This document shows, one piece after another, positions 1 to 11,391 of a DNA stretch of 64,000 nt. The notes under the pieces were generated by a model. That model saw only the letters and a program-made list of their open reading frames with translations. It ran no database searches and was not told the DNA's origin. Location of the stretch: contig JANTQA010000070.1 in the NCBI GenBank assembly GCA_027625915.1, positions 6,577,001 through 6,641,000 on the forward strand, read 5' to 3'. The position numbers and the translations under genes were made by a program. The stretch comes from Anaeramoeba flamelloides. Taxonomy: Eukaryota; Metamonada; Anaeramoebidae. The stretch's first letter is position 1, and each line of letters starts with the position of its first letter.

Positions 1-148
1 AAAACTTTTAATTGGAAAAATTTTTGATTATTTTAAGTATTTTTCATTTTTCATTTTTCATTTTTTTAGAACTACTTGAAGGAAAATATTGATCACAATT
101 CTAATTAATGAAATTAAATTAAATAATTTTTTTATATATCTTTAATAG
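1..148 (+). other. intron of SAR1 (3' part)
   Basis: AT-rich sequence with repeated tttttcat units near 40-65, ending in a T-rich tract and AG at 147-148 directly before the Sar1 exon. No open frame continues upstream, so it is read as intron. Confidence 0.7.
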
Positions 149-495
149 CAAGAAGGCTATGGAGAGACTATTATACAACCGTCGATGCTGTTATTTTTAT
201 TGTTGACGTCGCTGATCAGGAAAGATTAGAGGAATCCAAAAAGGAATTAAATTCGCTGTTATCTTGTGAAGAACTACGCTCAGTTCCGTTTTTAGTTTTA
301 GGGAATAAAATTGACAAAAAAGAAGCTGTTTCAGAAGAAGAACTCCGAACAATTATGGATCTCAGTTTTACAACAGGAAAAAATGAAAAATCTAAAAACG
401 GTGAATTAAGGTCAATTGAAGTCTTTATGTGTTCAATTAAAAATAGAATGGGTTATAAAGAAGGGTTCCAATGGATTGGAAAGCAACTTAAATAA
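149..495 (+). CDS. SAR1: SAR1 small GTPase, last exon (5' part outside window)
   Basis: Sar1 is the Arf-family GTPase that starts COPII coat assembly at ER exit sites. Only the last exon is present, about 115 residues. It opens right after a T-rich intron end (tttaatag at 141-148) in a phase that needs one G from the previous exon, giving the Sar1 sequence QA-RRLWRDYYTTVDA. Visible marks are VDVADQERLEESKKELNSLL, the G4 motif LGNKID at about 300-317, and the Sar1-specific C-terminus IEVFMCSIKNRMGYKEGFQW ending at TAA 493-495. The P-loop, switch I and DxxG lie upstream of the window. The Sar1-type helix and C-terminal block separate it from Arf and Arl proteins. Bases 1-148 are read as intron. 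It is convergent with the large membrane-protein gene. Confidence 0.93.
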
Positions 496-1817
496 TTTTA
501 TTAGTTAAAAATAGTGAAAGAAATAAATTAATTTTGAAATGGCTATCTTAGCTTTTGCTATTACGAATATTTTTTTCTTCATGTTTTTAAAAAGAAATGA
601 ATATTACATAAAATGTGGTTCAAAAAAAAAAAAAAAACAATAACCGATCATTATTATTATTATTATTCTTTTATATTTTTCCATAAATACATTTTTTTTT
701 GACTCTTTTTTTTTTTTTCTGAAGAGATTCAATAATAACTACACTGTTATTATTCCAGATTGTAGAAGAATCTTTATACTTGGCTATTTTTCACTTAAAT
801 AATTAGTAGACAGATATGCCCAATCTAATTGTAAATAATCATTGTAGTGAATATTTTTCTAAAAAAATATACCCTTTCACACTTAAAATTTCAACATTTA
901 TAAAATACTCCACTCAAAAATTGTTTATTAATTTCAAAAATCAATCAACCAAATTTTGAAATTTATTGTTCTTGTTTAGAATTTTGTATCAAAGCTCTTA
1001 GGCAGGAAAACTTTAGGTAATAAAGAAAAACCAAACAAAACAATTTGAAATTAAAAATAATTACAAAAGAATAAAAAATATATAGAAATTTGGGTAAAAT
1101 AGTGCCAGATTCTGAGAGATCGTGTTTGGGTTTTTTTCAATTAAAAAGAATTGACTGAAGCCAATGATTTTTCTCGATTTTTTAATATTAAAAAAAAAAA
1201 AAACATAATGAGACATGAAATATCAATTGTTAATCAAAAATTTTAGAATTTTTATTTTTTATTCTATATTCTTTTTATCTGGTTTTTATCCATCATGTTA
1301 ATTCAGCTGAAATGTTGCAAAATCTAGTCGAGTGGCTATCTTTTGTGTTATTTAAAAGAATAGAAAAAAATCTTAAATTTTACACCATTCTTTTAAATTT
1401 CCGAAAATAGGAACTTCGGTTTTCCAGAATTCGAAAGATTTTATCAAAATCTATATATTTCACTCCATTATTTTGAATTCCTGAAAACCGATCGACAGAA
1501 AATATATTTTTAATTTAGCCAATAAAAATGGTATTATTATTTATAAATATTTTAATTATTTTTATTCTTCTCTTTTTTTTTTATTTCGATAAAATTTTCT
1601 TTAATTAATTCCTTTCTCTAAATAATAAATAAATAAATTTTAAATTTTTGATTGATAAGAACCTTAAAAAACCAAATTATTTATACACTTTGATGGAATC
1701 TGAATAATATGTGATAAAATGGATTATTCGCGAAATAACTCTACATTAAAAAAAAAAAAAATAAAAAAAAAAAAATTGAAAAAAATAAATATTTATTATT
1801 TTGATAAGATAAATAAT
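496..1817. other. intergenic region between convergent genes
   Basis: Very AT-rich. It holds the SAR1 3' end and the 3' end of the giant membrane-protein gene. A decayed copy of the composite repeat is visible around 1085-1510: an inverted pair with one arm near 1418-1450 (tttccagaattcgaaag) and the other near 1460-1490 (ttttgaattcctgaaaa). A (TTA)n stretch lies near 651-666. No gene seen. Confidence 0.6.
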
Positions 1818-4800
1818 TTAAAATCTTTTATAATAACCTTTACGAATTGGTCTTGTTTTTTTAACAAAAATTTCATCATTATCATGTTTTTTTCTCCAAG
1901 AAGCAAGTTTATATTTCCAGAAAGGGCTGTTATCTATCTTGATTTTAGGATAAGAGATTTTTAAATTTTTTGCATCAAAACCAGAAATTTGGATAAAAGA
2001 TTTTAAAATATCATTAATATGATGAAATTTGATATTAGTACTCAGTGTTAAAGAATGATTCTTCGTGTTGATTTTGTTGTACCAAGGGTCAATTGAAAGA
2101 TCGAAAAGTTGAAAATTGTGCAAATCCTTTTCTGCATCGAATTCTTTGCTATCTATATAACCGATAAATACCTCTAGTGTTTTGTTTTTAGGATTTTGAG
2201 TGCAGCCATCGACATAGGGAAGGCAGCAACAGCACGTGTCCCAATATCCCATGGGCGATGTATATCCCCTACCTAAATGCATAATAAGTTGGTTTGATTG
2301 TATTTGCATCACTTCTCGGTCGGTGAGTATAAATCGTGCATCTATTTCGATGGCTTTCAGCCACGATCCTGTTTTCAAGGATTTGTTCAGGAAATCTGGA
2401 TCCTGTGACCAGCTCTTTTCGATCACATTGTAGCCAGAGTATAGCAATAAAGCTGAGAAGGGCACTGCTAAATAAATCAGCCATTGTACATCTGAAAGTT
2501 GCCAGATGGCAAAGCCAATCAAGACTGGCACTGAAGACCAAACAATATAAATGATAAGCAAAACGAGAGAAGAAATCCATAAATTTAATTTCAAGAATAG
2601 TTTATAAGTAACGGTTTCTAGAATTCGCTTATATACCTTCTGAATAAAGGTCTCGCCATAGGTAATTGATTTTACTAAGTTTACATAAAAGGAGATCATG
2701 AATTTGAGGGCGTATTGTGGACGATAAATTCTATTATACTTTATTAAGTGCGCCACCAATATTGGCCAGCTATTAATTATTAGCAAAGCTAGAATTATTG
2801 TTAAAGGGATGGCTACTTTATTTTCCAATTGTGCGATAAAGGGTATTGCGGGTATGAGTCCCTGCAAGGCAACTAAGCCCGGGAATGCAATTGTCTGGCA
2901 AAATAAACTCGCGCTGAGTACTAATCTCCAAAGTAGCGAGCCCGGCTTGGAATTCAAAAAGCGCTTTGACCAGATGGGCGCCATCAGGGTTGTGATAAAG
3001 CAATAGAATATGCTTGGCAATGCCAACAAAACAGAAATTTCATTCATTAATAAGAACAATAGTTCAAGTAAGAACAATAAAAAGAAAAGAGGCATTTTCA
3101 AAAGAGTGAAATTTAGAGAGTTATTTTTGCTCATATAATACCAAAAGACTTTCCTATCTTCATAATCGTCATTGTATGGAGTAGCGCATATCATGGAATA
3201 GGTCGTATATTTGGAAAACTTGGAAAATTGCTTAGGTTTCATTCTGAATACAAAATACTTATGGATGGGGTAACATAAATAGCCCAGCAAAATTATGGGG
3301 ATAAACAGAATACCAAAGATTGCGCCCAATGTGAAAAGGAATTCTTTAAAAATTAATCTTGCAAAGAAGGTTAAACTGAATAAAGTCGTTTCATCATCAT
3401 ATTCGTCCATATCGTATCTGCCGTCCCTCGAGAGCTTTGCAACTTTGCTTTCAAACAGGGTATCGTTGCATTCCTTAATCATTTCCAATATCTGGTTCTT
3501 GCGGTCAGCAAATTGCCGTTTTTTAGCCACCTTTTTTAAATGCTCGATAGCTCTTTTGTAATCGTTCCATTGATAATAGTTCAATCCCAATTCGTATATT
3601 AATTCTAATCTGAGAGTCTTATTTTTAAAGGGTAACTTTAATAATTGGAAAACTTCGTTGATCACGTCATTGTATCTGCCACATTCTCGGAGATATTTGA
3701 TTCGGATGTGGTAGTATTTGATATATTCCTCCAATTCGATGGGATCGTTTCTTCTTAGCAACGAGAGTACATCCACGATTGCAATATGGCCCCATCCCAT
3801 CACTTCTGGCAAATCTTCACATTTGAAAAACTTTTTTGATGCTCTATATAGCTTTTTCACCTTCTTTAATCGGGTTTCATAGTCTAATAATGTTAAAGTC
3901 TCAGGATCATAGCCGTGTTTAATTAAGCAGTGTTTCAAATGCTCGGGGTTATCGTTGAATTGATCTTTAAATTTTGAGAATTTGACATCTTGTCCCCAAA
4001 ATCGGTCCCTATTTTCATTGCTTGGCCCAAAAAATGCCCATTGGTATAAAAGCTTATGGAACTTGACGATATTTCGAGAATTGGCATATCTGCCAAAGAT
4101 CTCCTTGAGGCATTCAGTTTCCTGGTGGTTCATTACCCAGTTTTTTTTAACCTTTGGTGCGACCACATGATACGATCTCTTGTTACCAAATTTCAAACGA
4201 TCCGTTTCAAAATTGAAAACCTGCGAAGAAGTTGACAGTTCGCTGGAAAACAAATCTGGGTTTAGTCCCGCAAGGACTTGGAAGATCGGAACAAAGCTCT
4301 TTCGAATCGAGTAATTAAAGGTATTGTAATCTGCATTATTGCCTAGCGCATGTCTGAACAGTTTTTCAAATGATAGAGCGGTGTCAGCGGTGGCAAGTTT
4401 TGGTAAAAATCTTTTAAAAAATTCCTTGGGTGATACAGATAATCCATCAAACCCGCCTTCAATGATCTTTGTAAAGCCAACTTTAATTTCGGGTTTCAAT
4501 TCTCCTCTTTCGATTAAATTCGGTAGCTTTTGGTTTCTGTACAGGATCTGATCATAGCCAAAGCATTCAAGGATCATTAGGCTTTTGTCTGATCGCAAAA
4601 TGGTTAAATATTTCATGAACTTGAGAAACTGATCGAGGGTTAGGTCTCCAATACCCTGCTGTAACTCGAATGCTTGTGAGCCCGCGCCAGCATTCCCTCT
4701 TTCGTCTCCATCCTCCCCGAGGTTATTAGTACTCTGCCCGCCCGTTTTGCCGCCGGTACTGAAGTCCAGTGTTCCCTTCGTCTTGGGATCATCTATTAAT

Positions 4801-7427
4801 TGCAATACCGACCAAAAGTTGTTCTCCTGGGCAAAGATGGAAAACCAGATTTTGATTATTTCGCCAAATTTGTTTGAAGGCGAGGAATTGACGCTCCTTA
4901 AATAAATTTGCTTAAAGGCCGTGTTGATCTTTGCCGAAATGTCATTTTTGTTAATGTTATACAGCACATAGAGATTGGGTATAAATTGCTCGTCATATCC
5001 TAATCTCTTGGCCAACATTAGCATTTTTGTTTTCGAGCGTTTTGCAATTGGAACAAATTCCTCAAAGAAGGTCTCAAAGCCGATTTTTGGCTTAATTTCT
5101 GTTACTTTCAGATCTTCTCCTAAAATTTCTCCTATGATCGCCAATAAAAATTCATACTCCTGGTTGTTTATTTTCTTATTTAAATCGCCACAAATCCTTA
5201 AATATAAATCCTCAACAAAAAGTTTGATTCGTATTTTTAATTTGGCACTTTTAATTTTGTTTTGTTTCGTTTCCAATATTTTGCGAATTTTGAAAAATTT
5301 GAGATCGTAATCATAACTCAATAATAATTTTTTATTTAACTCATCCTGAACTAATTTTTTAATTTTCTCTTCATCGATTTTCTTTTGTTTCATGAGATTT
5401 CTTTCTTGTTCAAAAATTAATCTTTCTTTTTTTAATTTATCTTGAACAAAAATTGGTGGTAATAAATTTTTTGGAGGTGGGGGTGGTAGTCCCTCGGCAA
5501 TTTCTTTTTCTTTTTCTTTTTCCTTTTCCTTTTCCTTTTCCTTTTCTTTTACATCAAGAGAATCAGTATCACTATCACTACTACTACTACTACTTGATGT
5601 TGTGGAAGAGTTATTAAGAGTAATTTTTTTTTTTTCATCATCATCATCATCATCAGAATTATTCTGTGATTTTTTTTTTTTTTTTTTTTTTGCTTGCTCT
5701 TCTTTATAATTTTCTTCTAATTCTTTAATTTTTGTTTCCATTTTTGATTTTAATTCTTTTTTCCATTCTTCTTTTTTTTCTTGAATCTGTTTTTCAATTT
5801 CATTGGTTTCAATTCCTTCCTTTATTAAGTTTTCTCTTAATTCTGCAATTTCAATTTCCTTTTCATGTATTTGTTTTTCATAAAACTCTTTAGCTTCCTT
5901 TTCCCTTTGCTCTTTCAAAGCATTTTCATTATTTCGTTCAACCTTACTTTTCCAAATTTCTAATTTTTTTGCATGTTCATTGACCTTTTCTTGAATCTTG
6001 CCGACAAAAGACAAAATGTTTTCGCTCATGTCTTTTGTTAAGAGGGGTGGCTTATTGCTTTCTTTAATTTTTATTGGTGTGTAATTAAATTTCCCTTTCT
6101 TAAAGTTCTTTTTCATTGCGCTGAATTGCTTAATAAATGGCCTTATTCTAATTAATAGACAGCAGGTAACTAACGAGCATATTAATAATACAAGATCAAG
6201 TAGCACTAATAAAAAGCATTGTGCTATTCTGAATTTAATCTCATATTCCCATTCACGCCATTCCGTTAAGTTTGGCTCATTGCTATCGGGTAATCTTTTT
6301 CGAGGGTAGCTATCTTTGGTTTCTCTCCATTTTTCTTTTAATAGCTTGTGTCTTAACGAAAAAAAGCAAATAATTGACATAAGAAAGCAACAAAGATCAA
6401 TGGGTACTAGGCTTATTTCCCTCAGGGCATATAATCTTCTTTTATTGTTGGTTGTTGCATACCTGTAATGCCAGTAAAAGGATTTGGTTCTCCAGGTAAA
6501 CCAAGCAGGCAAGGAAATGATGATGAAAAATAAGTCAAAAATTAAATGGCCAGTTTGAGTGAAAATCAGATATCGCATACTTCTTTTCTCAAAAATGTGC
6601 TTTCGTTTATTAATTTCATAGTCTCTTTTCAATGGTAATAAACGCCACAATGTAATGAAAACGAAAATAAAGGAAAAAACGGTGCCAATGTCAATGATGA
6701 TATTTAAAAATTGCCTAAAAATTAATAAATGCCAAATTCCCCTTCTATTGAAAAACCATGGATTCTTATCCCATTTGGGTTTAATTGGGTCGTTTGGGTT
6801 CTTTCGATGCCTTCTCATGGCCCTAATGGAACCGTATAATGGGAATGTCCTATAAACAGTGCAGCCAATGGCTATTAAGCAGATCAATGCAAAAAAATCA
6901 ACAAAAATCATACCAAAATTTCGATAAACAATAGTCAAATTGTCCAATAATTCGTTATCCTTTTTCATCTCCTTAATTGTATGTATCAATCGAACTGGAT
7001 TTACAATCATGAAAACTAAACATAGAAATGCTGGTAAGTCTAATAATAATAATATGAAGTTTTCCAACACTTGATAATGATAAAATCTCGAGGACCATCG
7101 GATTGGATACGCTTCTCGGGATTCTTTATATTTTTGCCAATGCTCCATAAGACGGGCTTTATAAAATGGATAATGCATTGGGATCAGTAGGCAAATAATT
7201 AACATCGGCAAGATCAATAGATCTAAAATTCCAAATAGGAAATGAACCAAGATATCCATTCTTCGATCACCAGATCTTCTTGACTTTGATAAGTCTTTCC
7301 AAAAAAAGTATGTCCTCCAAAAGAATAATGAAGTAATCAAAAATAAGATTAAAAATGGGATATCTAATAATACGTAAAAACTATTTTTTAATAAGATCCA
7401 ATCAAAATGGGAGAGTTCTCTGGTCAA
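1818..7427 (-). CDS. giant multi-pass membrane protein with Asp-containing TM repeats, coiled coil and TPR-like region
   Basis: An open frame of 1869 codons ending with TAG or TAA-type stop at 1818; family not recognised. Residues 1-440 contain eight hydrophobic segments, each with an Asp after three or four hydrophobic residues (YVLLDIPFLILF, FGILDLLILP, LLLLDLPAFLCLV, MIFVDFFALICL, NIIIDIGTVFSF, HLIFDLFFIIIS, LVPIDLCCFLMS, LVLLDLVLLICS), most followed by WR, YR or another basic stretch. Residues 465-590 are a charged coiled coil, followed by K, D, S, KE and P runs to about 655. A globular part follows with a Gly/Asn-rich insert near residue 890-925. Residues about 1236-1319 look helical and TPR-like (LGLNYYQWNDYKRAIEHLKK). 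About 1350-1660 is a second membrane block, then a cytosolic tail with CCCC. The listed first codon is TTG. The frame runs open to about 7480 without ATG, so an upstream exon is likely; the first internal ATG is residue 57. A scaffold or sensor in an internal membrane or plasma membrane is possible, not shown. Confidence 0.85.
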   Translation of the reverse strand: MTRELSHFDWILLKNSFYVLLDIPFLILFLITSLFFWRTYFFWKDLSKSRRSGDRRMDILVHFLFGILDLLILPMLIICLLIPMHYPFYKARLMEHWQKYKESREAYPIRWSSRFYHYQVLENFILLLLDLPAFLCLVFMIVNPVRLIHTIKEMKKDNELLDNLTIVYRNFGMIFVDFFALICLIAIGCTVYRTFPLYGSIRAMRRHRKNPNDPIKPKWDKNPWFFNRRGIWHLLIFRQFLNIIIDIGTVFSFIFVFITLWRLLPLKRDYEINKRKHIFEKRSMRYLIFTQTGHLIFDLFFIIISLPAWFTWRTKSFYWHYRYATTNNKRRLYALREISLVPIDLCCFLMSIICFFSLRHKLLKEKWRETKDSYPRKRLPDSNEPNLTEWREWEYEIKFRIAQCFLLVLLDLVLLICSLVTCCLLIRIRPFIKQFSAMKKNFKKGKFNYTPIKIKESNKPPLLTKDMSENILSFVGKIQEKVNEHAKKLEIWKSKVERNNENALKEQREKEAKEFYEKQIHEKEIEIAELRENLIKEGIETNEIEKQIQEKKEEWKKELKSKMETKIKELEENYKEEQAKKKKKKKSQNNSDDDDDDEKKKITLNNSSTTSSSSSSSDSDTDSLDVKEKEKEKEKEKEKEKEIAEGLPPPPPKNLLPPIFVQDKLKKERLIFEQERNLMKQKKIDEEKIKKLVQDELNKKLLLSYDYDLKFFKIRKILETKQNKIKSAKLKIRIKLFVEDLYLRICGDLNKKINNQEYEFLLAIIGEILGEDLKVTEIKPKIGFETFFEEFVPIAKRSKTKMLMLAKRLGYDEQFIPNLYVLYNINKNDISAKINTAFKQIYLRSVNSSPSNKFGEIIKIWFSIFAQENNFWSVLQLIDDPKTKGTLDFSTGGKTGGQSTNNLGEDGDERGNAGAGSQAFELQQGIGDLTLDQFLKFMKYLTILRSDKSLMILECFGYDQILYRNQKLPNLIERGELKPEIKVGFTKIIEGGFDGLSVSPKEFFKRFLPKLATADTALSFEKLFRHALGNNADYNTFNYSIRKSFVPIFQVLAGLNPDLFSSELSTSSQVFNFETDRLKFGNKRSYHVVAPKVKKNWVMNHQETECLKEIFGRYANSRNIVKFHKLLYQWAFFGPSNENRDRFWGQDVKFSKFKDQFNDNPEHLKHCLIKHGYDPETLTLLDYETRLKKVKKLYRASKKFFKCEDLPEVMGWGHIAIVDVLSLLRRNDPIELEEYIKYYHIRIKYLRECGRYNDVINEVFQLLKLPFKNKTLRLELIYELGLNYYQWNDYKRAIEHLKKVAKKRQFADRKNQILEMIKECNDTLFESKVAKLSRDGRYDMDEYDDETTLFSLTFFARLIFKEFLFTLGAIFGILFIPIILLGYLCYPIHKYFVFRMKPKQFSKFSKYTTYSMICATPYNDDYEDRKVFWYYMSKNNSLNFTLLKMPLFFLLFLLELLFLLMNEISVLLALPSIFYCFITTLMAPIWSKRFLNSKPGSLLWRLVLSASLFCQTIAFPGLVALQGLIPAIPFIAQLENKVAIPLTIILALLIINSWPILVAHLIKYNRIYRPQYALKFMISFYVNLVKSITYGETFIQKVYKRILETVTYKLFLKLNLWISSLVLLIIYIVWSSVPVLIGFAIWQLSDVQWLIYLAVPFSALLLYSGYNVIEKSWSQDPDFLNKSLKTGSWLKAIEIDARFILTDREVMQIQSNQLIMHLGRGYTSPMGYWDTCCCCLPYVDGCTQNPKNKTLEVFIGYIDSKEFDAEKDLHNFQLFDLSIDPWYNKINTKNHSLTLSTNIKFHHINDILKSFIQISGFDAKNLKISYPKIKIDNSPFWKYKLASWRKKHDNDEIFVKKTRPIRKGYYKRF

Positions 7428-7936
7428 AACCGCATCTTTATAACCTTCAACTACATCTTTTGAATACTTTTTTTTTTAGTTTTTTTTTTTTTTAATATTT
7501 TTTTTGTTTTTTATTGTATAATTTTTAAGTTTTTTTGTATTATTTTTAAAAACAATTTGTTTTTTTTTTTTAATAAAGAAAGAATTAATTATTAACTGTT
7601 AAAAAGACAAATAAAAATTTCATTTAATATACCAAAAAATAATTTGTTTTTGAGATAACCTTATTAAATTTTGAGGAATGATTTATTTGAATATTAATAA
7701 TAAATTATTAAATTTATTTTTTTATTATTTGATAGATAGTTTGTTATGTATGTTGTTTCTTTCTGATATTTTCTTTTCTTATCAAAATTTTCTAAGATAC
7801 TGCTTTAGGGAATGAAAATTTGAAAGTTATTTTATTTTATTTCATTTCATTGTTAAATAATAAAAAGAATTCAAAAATTGAGTTTTAATATATGAACGAA
7901 TGAATGACTGATTGAATTATTGAATGATTGAATAGT

Positions 7937-8003
7937 TAATTGATTGATTGATTGATTGATTGGTTGGTTGGTTGGTTGGTTGGTTGGTTGGTTGGTTGGA
8001 TGA
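7937..8003. repeat. tetranucleotide microsatellite (TGAT)n then (TGGT)n
   Basis: About six TGAT units pass directly into about ten TGGT units, a compound microsatellite. It is the only tetranucleotide array of this length in the window. Confidence 0.95.
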
Positions 8004-9758
8004 TTGTTTGGATATGTGATTTACTTAAATTAAAACAACATCATTTATTATATTACTTTATTAAATAAAATAAAGATTTTTTATGATATATTCATTTAAG
8101 AAAATCAAAAAAGTTGAAATAATTAATCACATTTGAGATTTTAACAGTAATCAAATTTTTTAAGGTTGTTTTAGATTTCTTTTGTTATTTTGATGATTTC
8201 AATGAAAGAACTAATAAACAAAAAGAAATTAATAAACGTATTAAATTCTTGTTTTACAATTCTTTTCAATTCATCAAAACTTTTTAAATTATTTAATTAT
8301 TTTTTAAATTAAAAATTTAAAAAAAATTTTATTTTATCTCAATCATTTGTTTTTTGTTGTATTTTTCTTTTTTTTTTTTCTTGAATGTTTTTAAAAGTTT
8401 CAGGATTTATATTAAAAATTTTCATAATAAAAAAGATTTTTTCCTTAAATTTTTGAAAATTGAAGTAATGTTTATTCTTTGTCATCATTCAATTTTAATT
8501 TGTTTATTAGAGTCAAAAAAATTATAACAAAAAGAAAAGAGATTAACCTGAAAATAATTTTAATAAAATTATTTTTTTAGAATTTTTTGGAGATAAAGAA
8601 AAATATTTTCAAATTAACAGTTAATAATAAAATACAAAAAAAATAAAGAATAATAAATATATAAAAATACTTACATTTTTTCGTTCAATATACTATTTAA
8701 ATGTTTGAAAAGAAAAATTAAAAAAAAAATAAAATAATAATAAATGAAAAATTGTAACAATAAATATAAAAAGGATATTTTATTAAAAAATTTTATCATT
8801 AAAAAAAAAAAAAAAAATGCTTCTAAAATATAATATGAAAGGTATTTTTGTTATTATTGTGCTATTAATTTTTCTATTTGATAAATAATTTTTTTTTTAA
8901 ATAATTTTTTTCTTCTTATATCACATTATATTCTTTAAGTCTAATTGAATTTTCAATTAAAATCTTGATTTTTTTTTTTTTTAGTTTCGAATTAATCATT
9001 CGAAATTATTTGATTTATAATTAGTTTTAAATATTTTTTTTGTTTTTTGAATTTTGATTTGAATGCTGTTCGCTTTTTATTTTTGAAAAAGTTAAAGATT
9101 TGGAGATCGTAATCATCATTTTAGGTCAGTTTTTGGAAGTGGTATAGAGTATATGGAAGTATGTAAGTTGAAATTTATTACAATTTATTTATATAATAAA
9201 TCCAAAATGATATCTTATTGTTATTGAGAAATAATTACTTCAGATACTAAAATCAGAAAATTTTGCTCAAGTTTAACAAATTATGGTAGCCCAATTAGAT
9301 CCTTCAGAAGGGTTCATAATGAAAATGAATAATTAGTTTCATTTGATTACTTTGTTTTAATTTTTTGCTTTAAATTTAATTGTATTTTTTGATTGATCAA
9401 AAATAAAATTAAATTTTAAAAAAGCATCTCTTTTGTAAATTTCTGAAAAGTAATTCATTTTGTTTAAATGTATTACGTAAAAATTCTAATGTATTAATTG
9501 AATGTTAATTTATTGTTATTTTCCAATTAAAACAAGAACATTTTTACTTCAGGTTCCAAATATTATGAATTAATTATTAGCTGAAAAAACCTAAATATCT
9601 TTAGAAAATCAATTAGAAATGATATTTTTAGACATTTAATTAATCTTTCTTTTTGAGACTTTGAGATAAAATTTTAATTATGAGAATTGGATTTTTACAG
9701 TATTTAAAATATATTTGCCCAGAGATTAGGATTTGAAAATTTTTTTTTTAATTATTTC

Positions 9759-9783
9759 GAAGGGAGGAAATTAATTTCCTCTT
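9759..9783. repeat. short palindrome, copy A (gaggaaattaatttcctc)
   Basis: A perfect 18-bp inverted repeat inside 'gaagggaggaaattaatttcctctta'. A close copy with a C-TAG centre occurs at 63838-63862, more than 50 kb away. Confidence 0.7.
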
Positions 9784-10260
9784 ACAATCGTTAGGTTTTT
9801 TTTAATTTCAAAAATTAAAAAAAAACTAGGCTCTTCACGGTACTTGACGGACACTTTCCGTTTGGTTGTTTTTAATTTAAAAGAATAAAAAGTAAAAATC
9901 AAAGATTTTTCTTCATTCTTTTGAATTCTGGAAAAGCGTGTTAAGTTTTCTTTAATTTTAGAAATAAAAAGAAAATTTCAAAAATTTTCGGTTTTTACTT
10001 TCTCAAATTAAAAAAAATATATCGTAAAGTACCGTCAAGTGCCTAGCTTTTTTTAATTTAAGTAATAAAAAGAAAATTTTGAGAAAATTTCTTTTTATTT
10101 CTCAAATTAAAAAAAAACGCAGTTAGGTTTTCCCGAATTTAAAAGAATTGAGTTAAATCAAAGATTTTACTCAATTCTTTTGAATTCTGGAAAATCTAGG
10201 CACTTAACAGTACTCAACGGCACTCTACAAGACTGTACGACACTTCTCTAATTTTTAAAT
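9780..10260. repeat. composite palindromic repeat block, copy B
   Basis: A patchwork of the modules also seen near 19.4, 37 and 50.9 kb. It has inverted pairs ending in 'gaattctggaaaa', T-run/A-run hairpins (ttttaattt...aaattaaaaaaa), and short 'cacggtacttgacggacact'-type units related to the 10-bp satellite in the MPDU1 intron. Non-coding. Confidence 0.7.
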
Positions 10261-11391
10261 TTTTGTTTGGAATTTTACTCACGAATCACAATTTTCTTTA
10301 TCATTAACCAATGGCAAGTAAAATAAAGAGTTTTTATTTTGAATAATTTCTTTGATATTATTCTCTAGTTTTTTATTATTTTTGTTTTTAAGTCCAAATT
10401 ATTCGATTTTCTTCATATAAAATGGAATAGTCCAAAAGAAAAAATTGTTTTTTAATAAATGTACAATCACGATCTATTTACAGACGTCCCAATCCTACTA
10501 TAAAATTTCATCATACGCATAGTAATTGATTTTCTATTACAAAATTTTATACTGTATGACCAATCGTAAAATGGTTCTGACAAGATATGTTAAAGAGTAA
10601 ATTGTTATAATAAAGAAGAAACAAATTTATCAAAATTATCCAATTTTTTGGTTCCTTTGGTTCCTTTGGTTCCTTTGTTTACTTCTGTATTTCTAGTGGC
10701 AAATGAATTCAAAAAAAAAAAAAAAAAAAAAAAATTTACATTAATAGGAATATTCATTTTCAAAAAGTGCAAAAAAATATAATGTTTATATAAATGTGTA
10801 GGTAATGGTGAGAAAATATTTGCAAGTTTCTGTAATTTCTTTTTTTTTTTGAAATTCAAATTTTTGTCATTGTTTTTTACTAAAAAAAAATTAAATTTCT
10901 CTTTTATAATTTAATAGAAATTGAAATTTTTATATGATGGTACAGCCATTTTAAAAAAGTGAGTGCTTTTTTTGTATGAAATTGTCAGAATTAAACTTTT
11001 TTAAAGTTTTCAGTTTTAATAAGTTGTGGAATTTTTTTTAAAAAAGGTGCTTTTCTTCATACTTCAACCCCTATCTCACATTTATAGGTTGATTCATTAC
11101 TTTTTTAAAATAGAAAACTTTCAAAAGTTTTAATTCTGAAAAAGTTCTCACGTTTTTAAAATAGAAAACTTCGAACAGTTTTAATTCCGAAAGAATTTTC
11201 ACTTTTTTTTAAATAGAAAACTTCATAAAAAGTTTTAAAAAAGTCCTCACATTTTTAAAGCGGTTGTCAAATAAAAATTGAATTGTTTATTTCACAAGAG
11301 AAAATTTTATAATAGAAAGCCAATTTATGTATATTATAAAATTAAATTATAGTTGTAATTGTATACTAAATATTAAAAGTAATAATATTGT

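Larger units (their letters stand above)
7428..11391. other. intergenic region with simple and composite repeats
   Basis: No convincing gene. Open frames here are T- or A-run artefacts. It holds a tetranucleotide run, the palindrome at 9759 and a composite repeat block, listed separately. The 5' exon of the giant membrane-protein gene should lie in the first part, but I could not locate it. Around 11000-11260 the phrase 'aaaatagaaaacttc...aaagttttaattc' recurs several times as a short degenerate repeat. Confidence 0.6.

Noticed and set aside
7961-7999. (TTGG)n as a telomere-like repeat
   Set aside because: A short compound microsatellite continuing from (TTGA)n in mid-contig; nothing else suggests a chromosome end.
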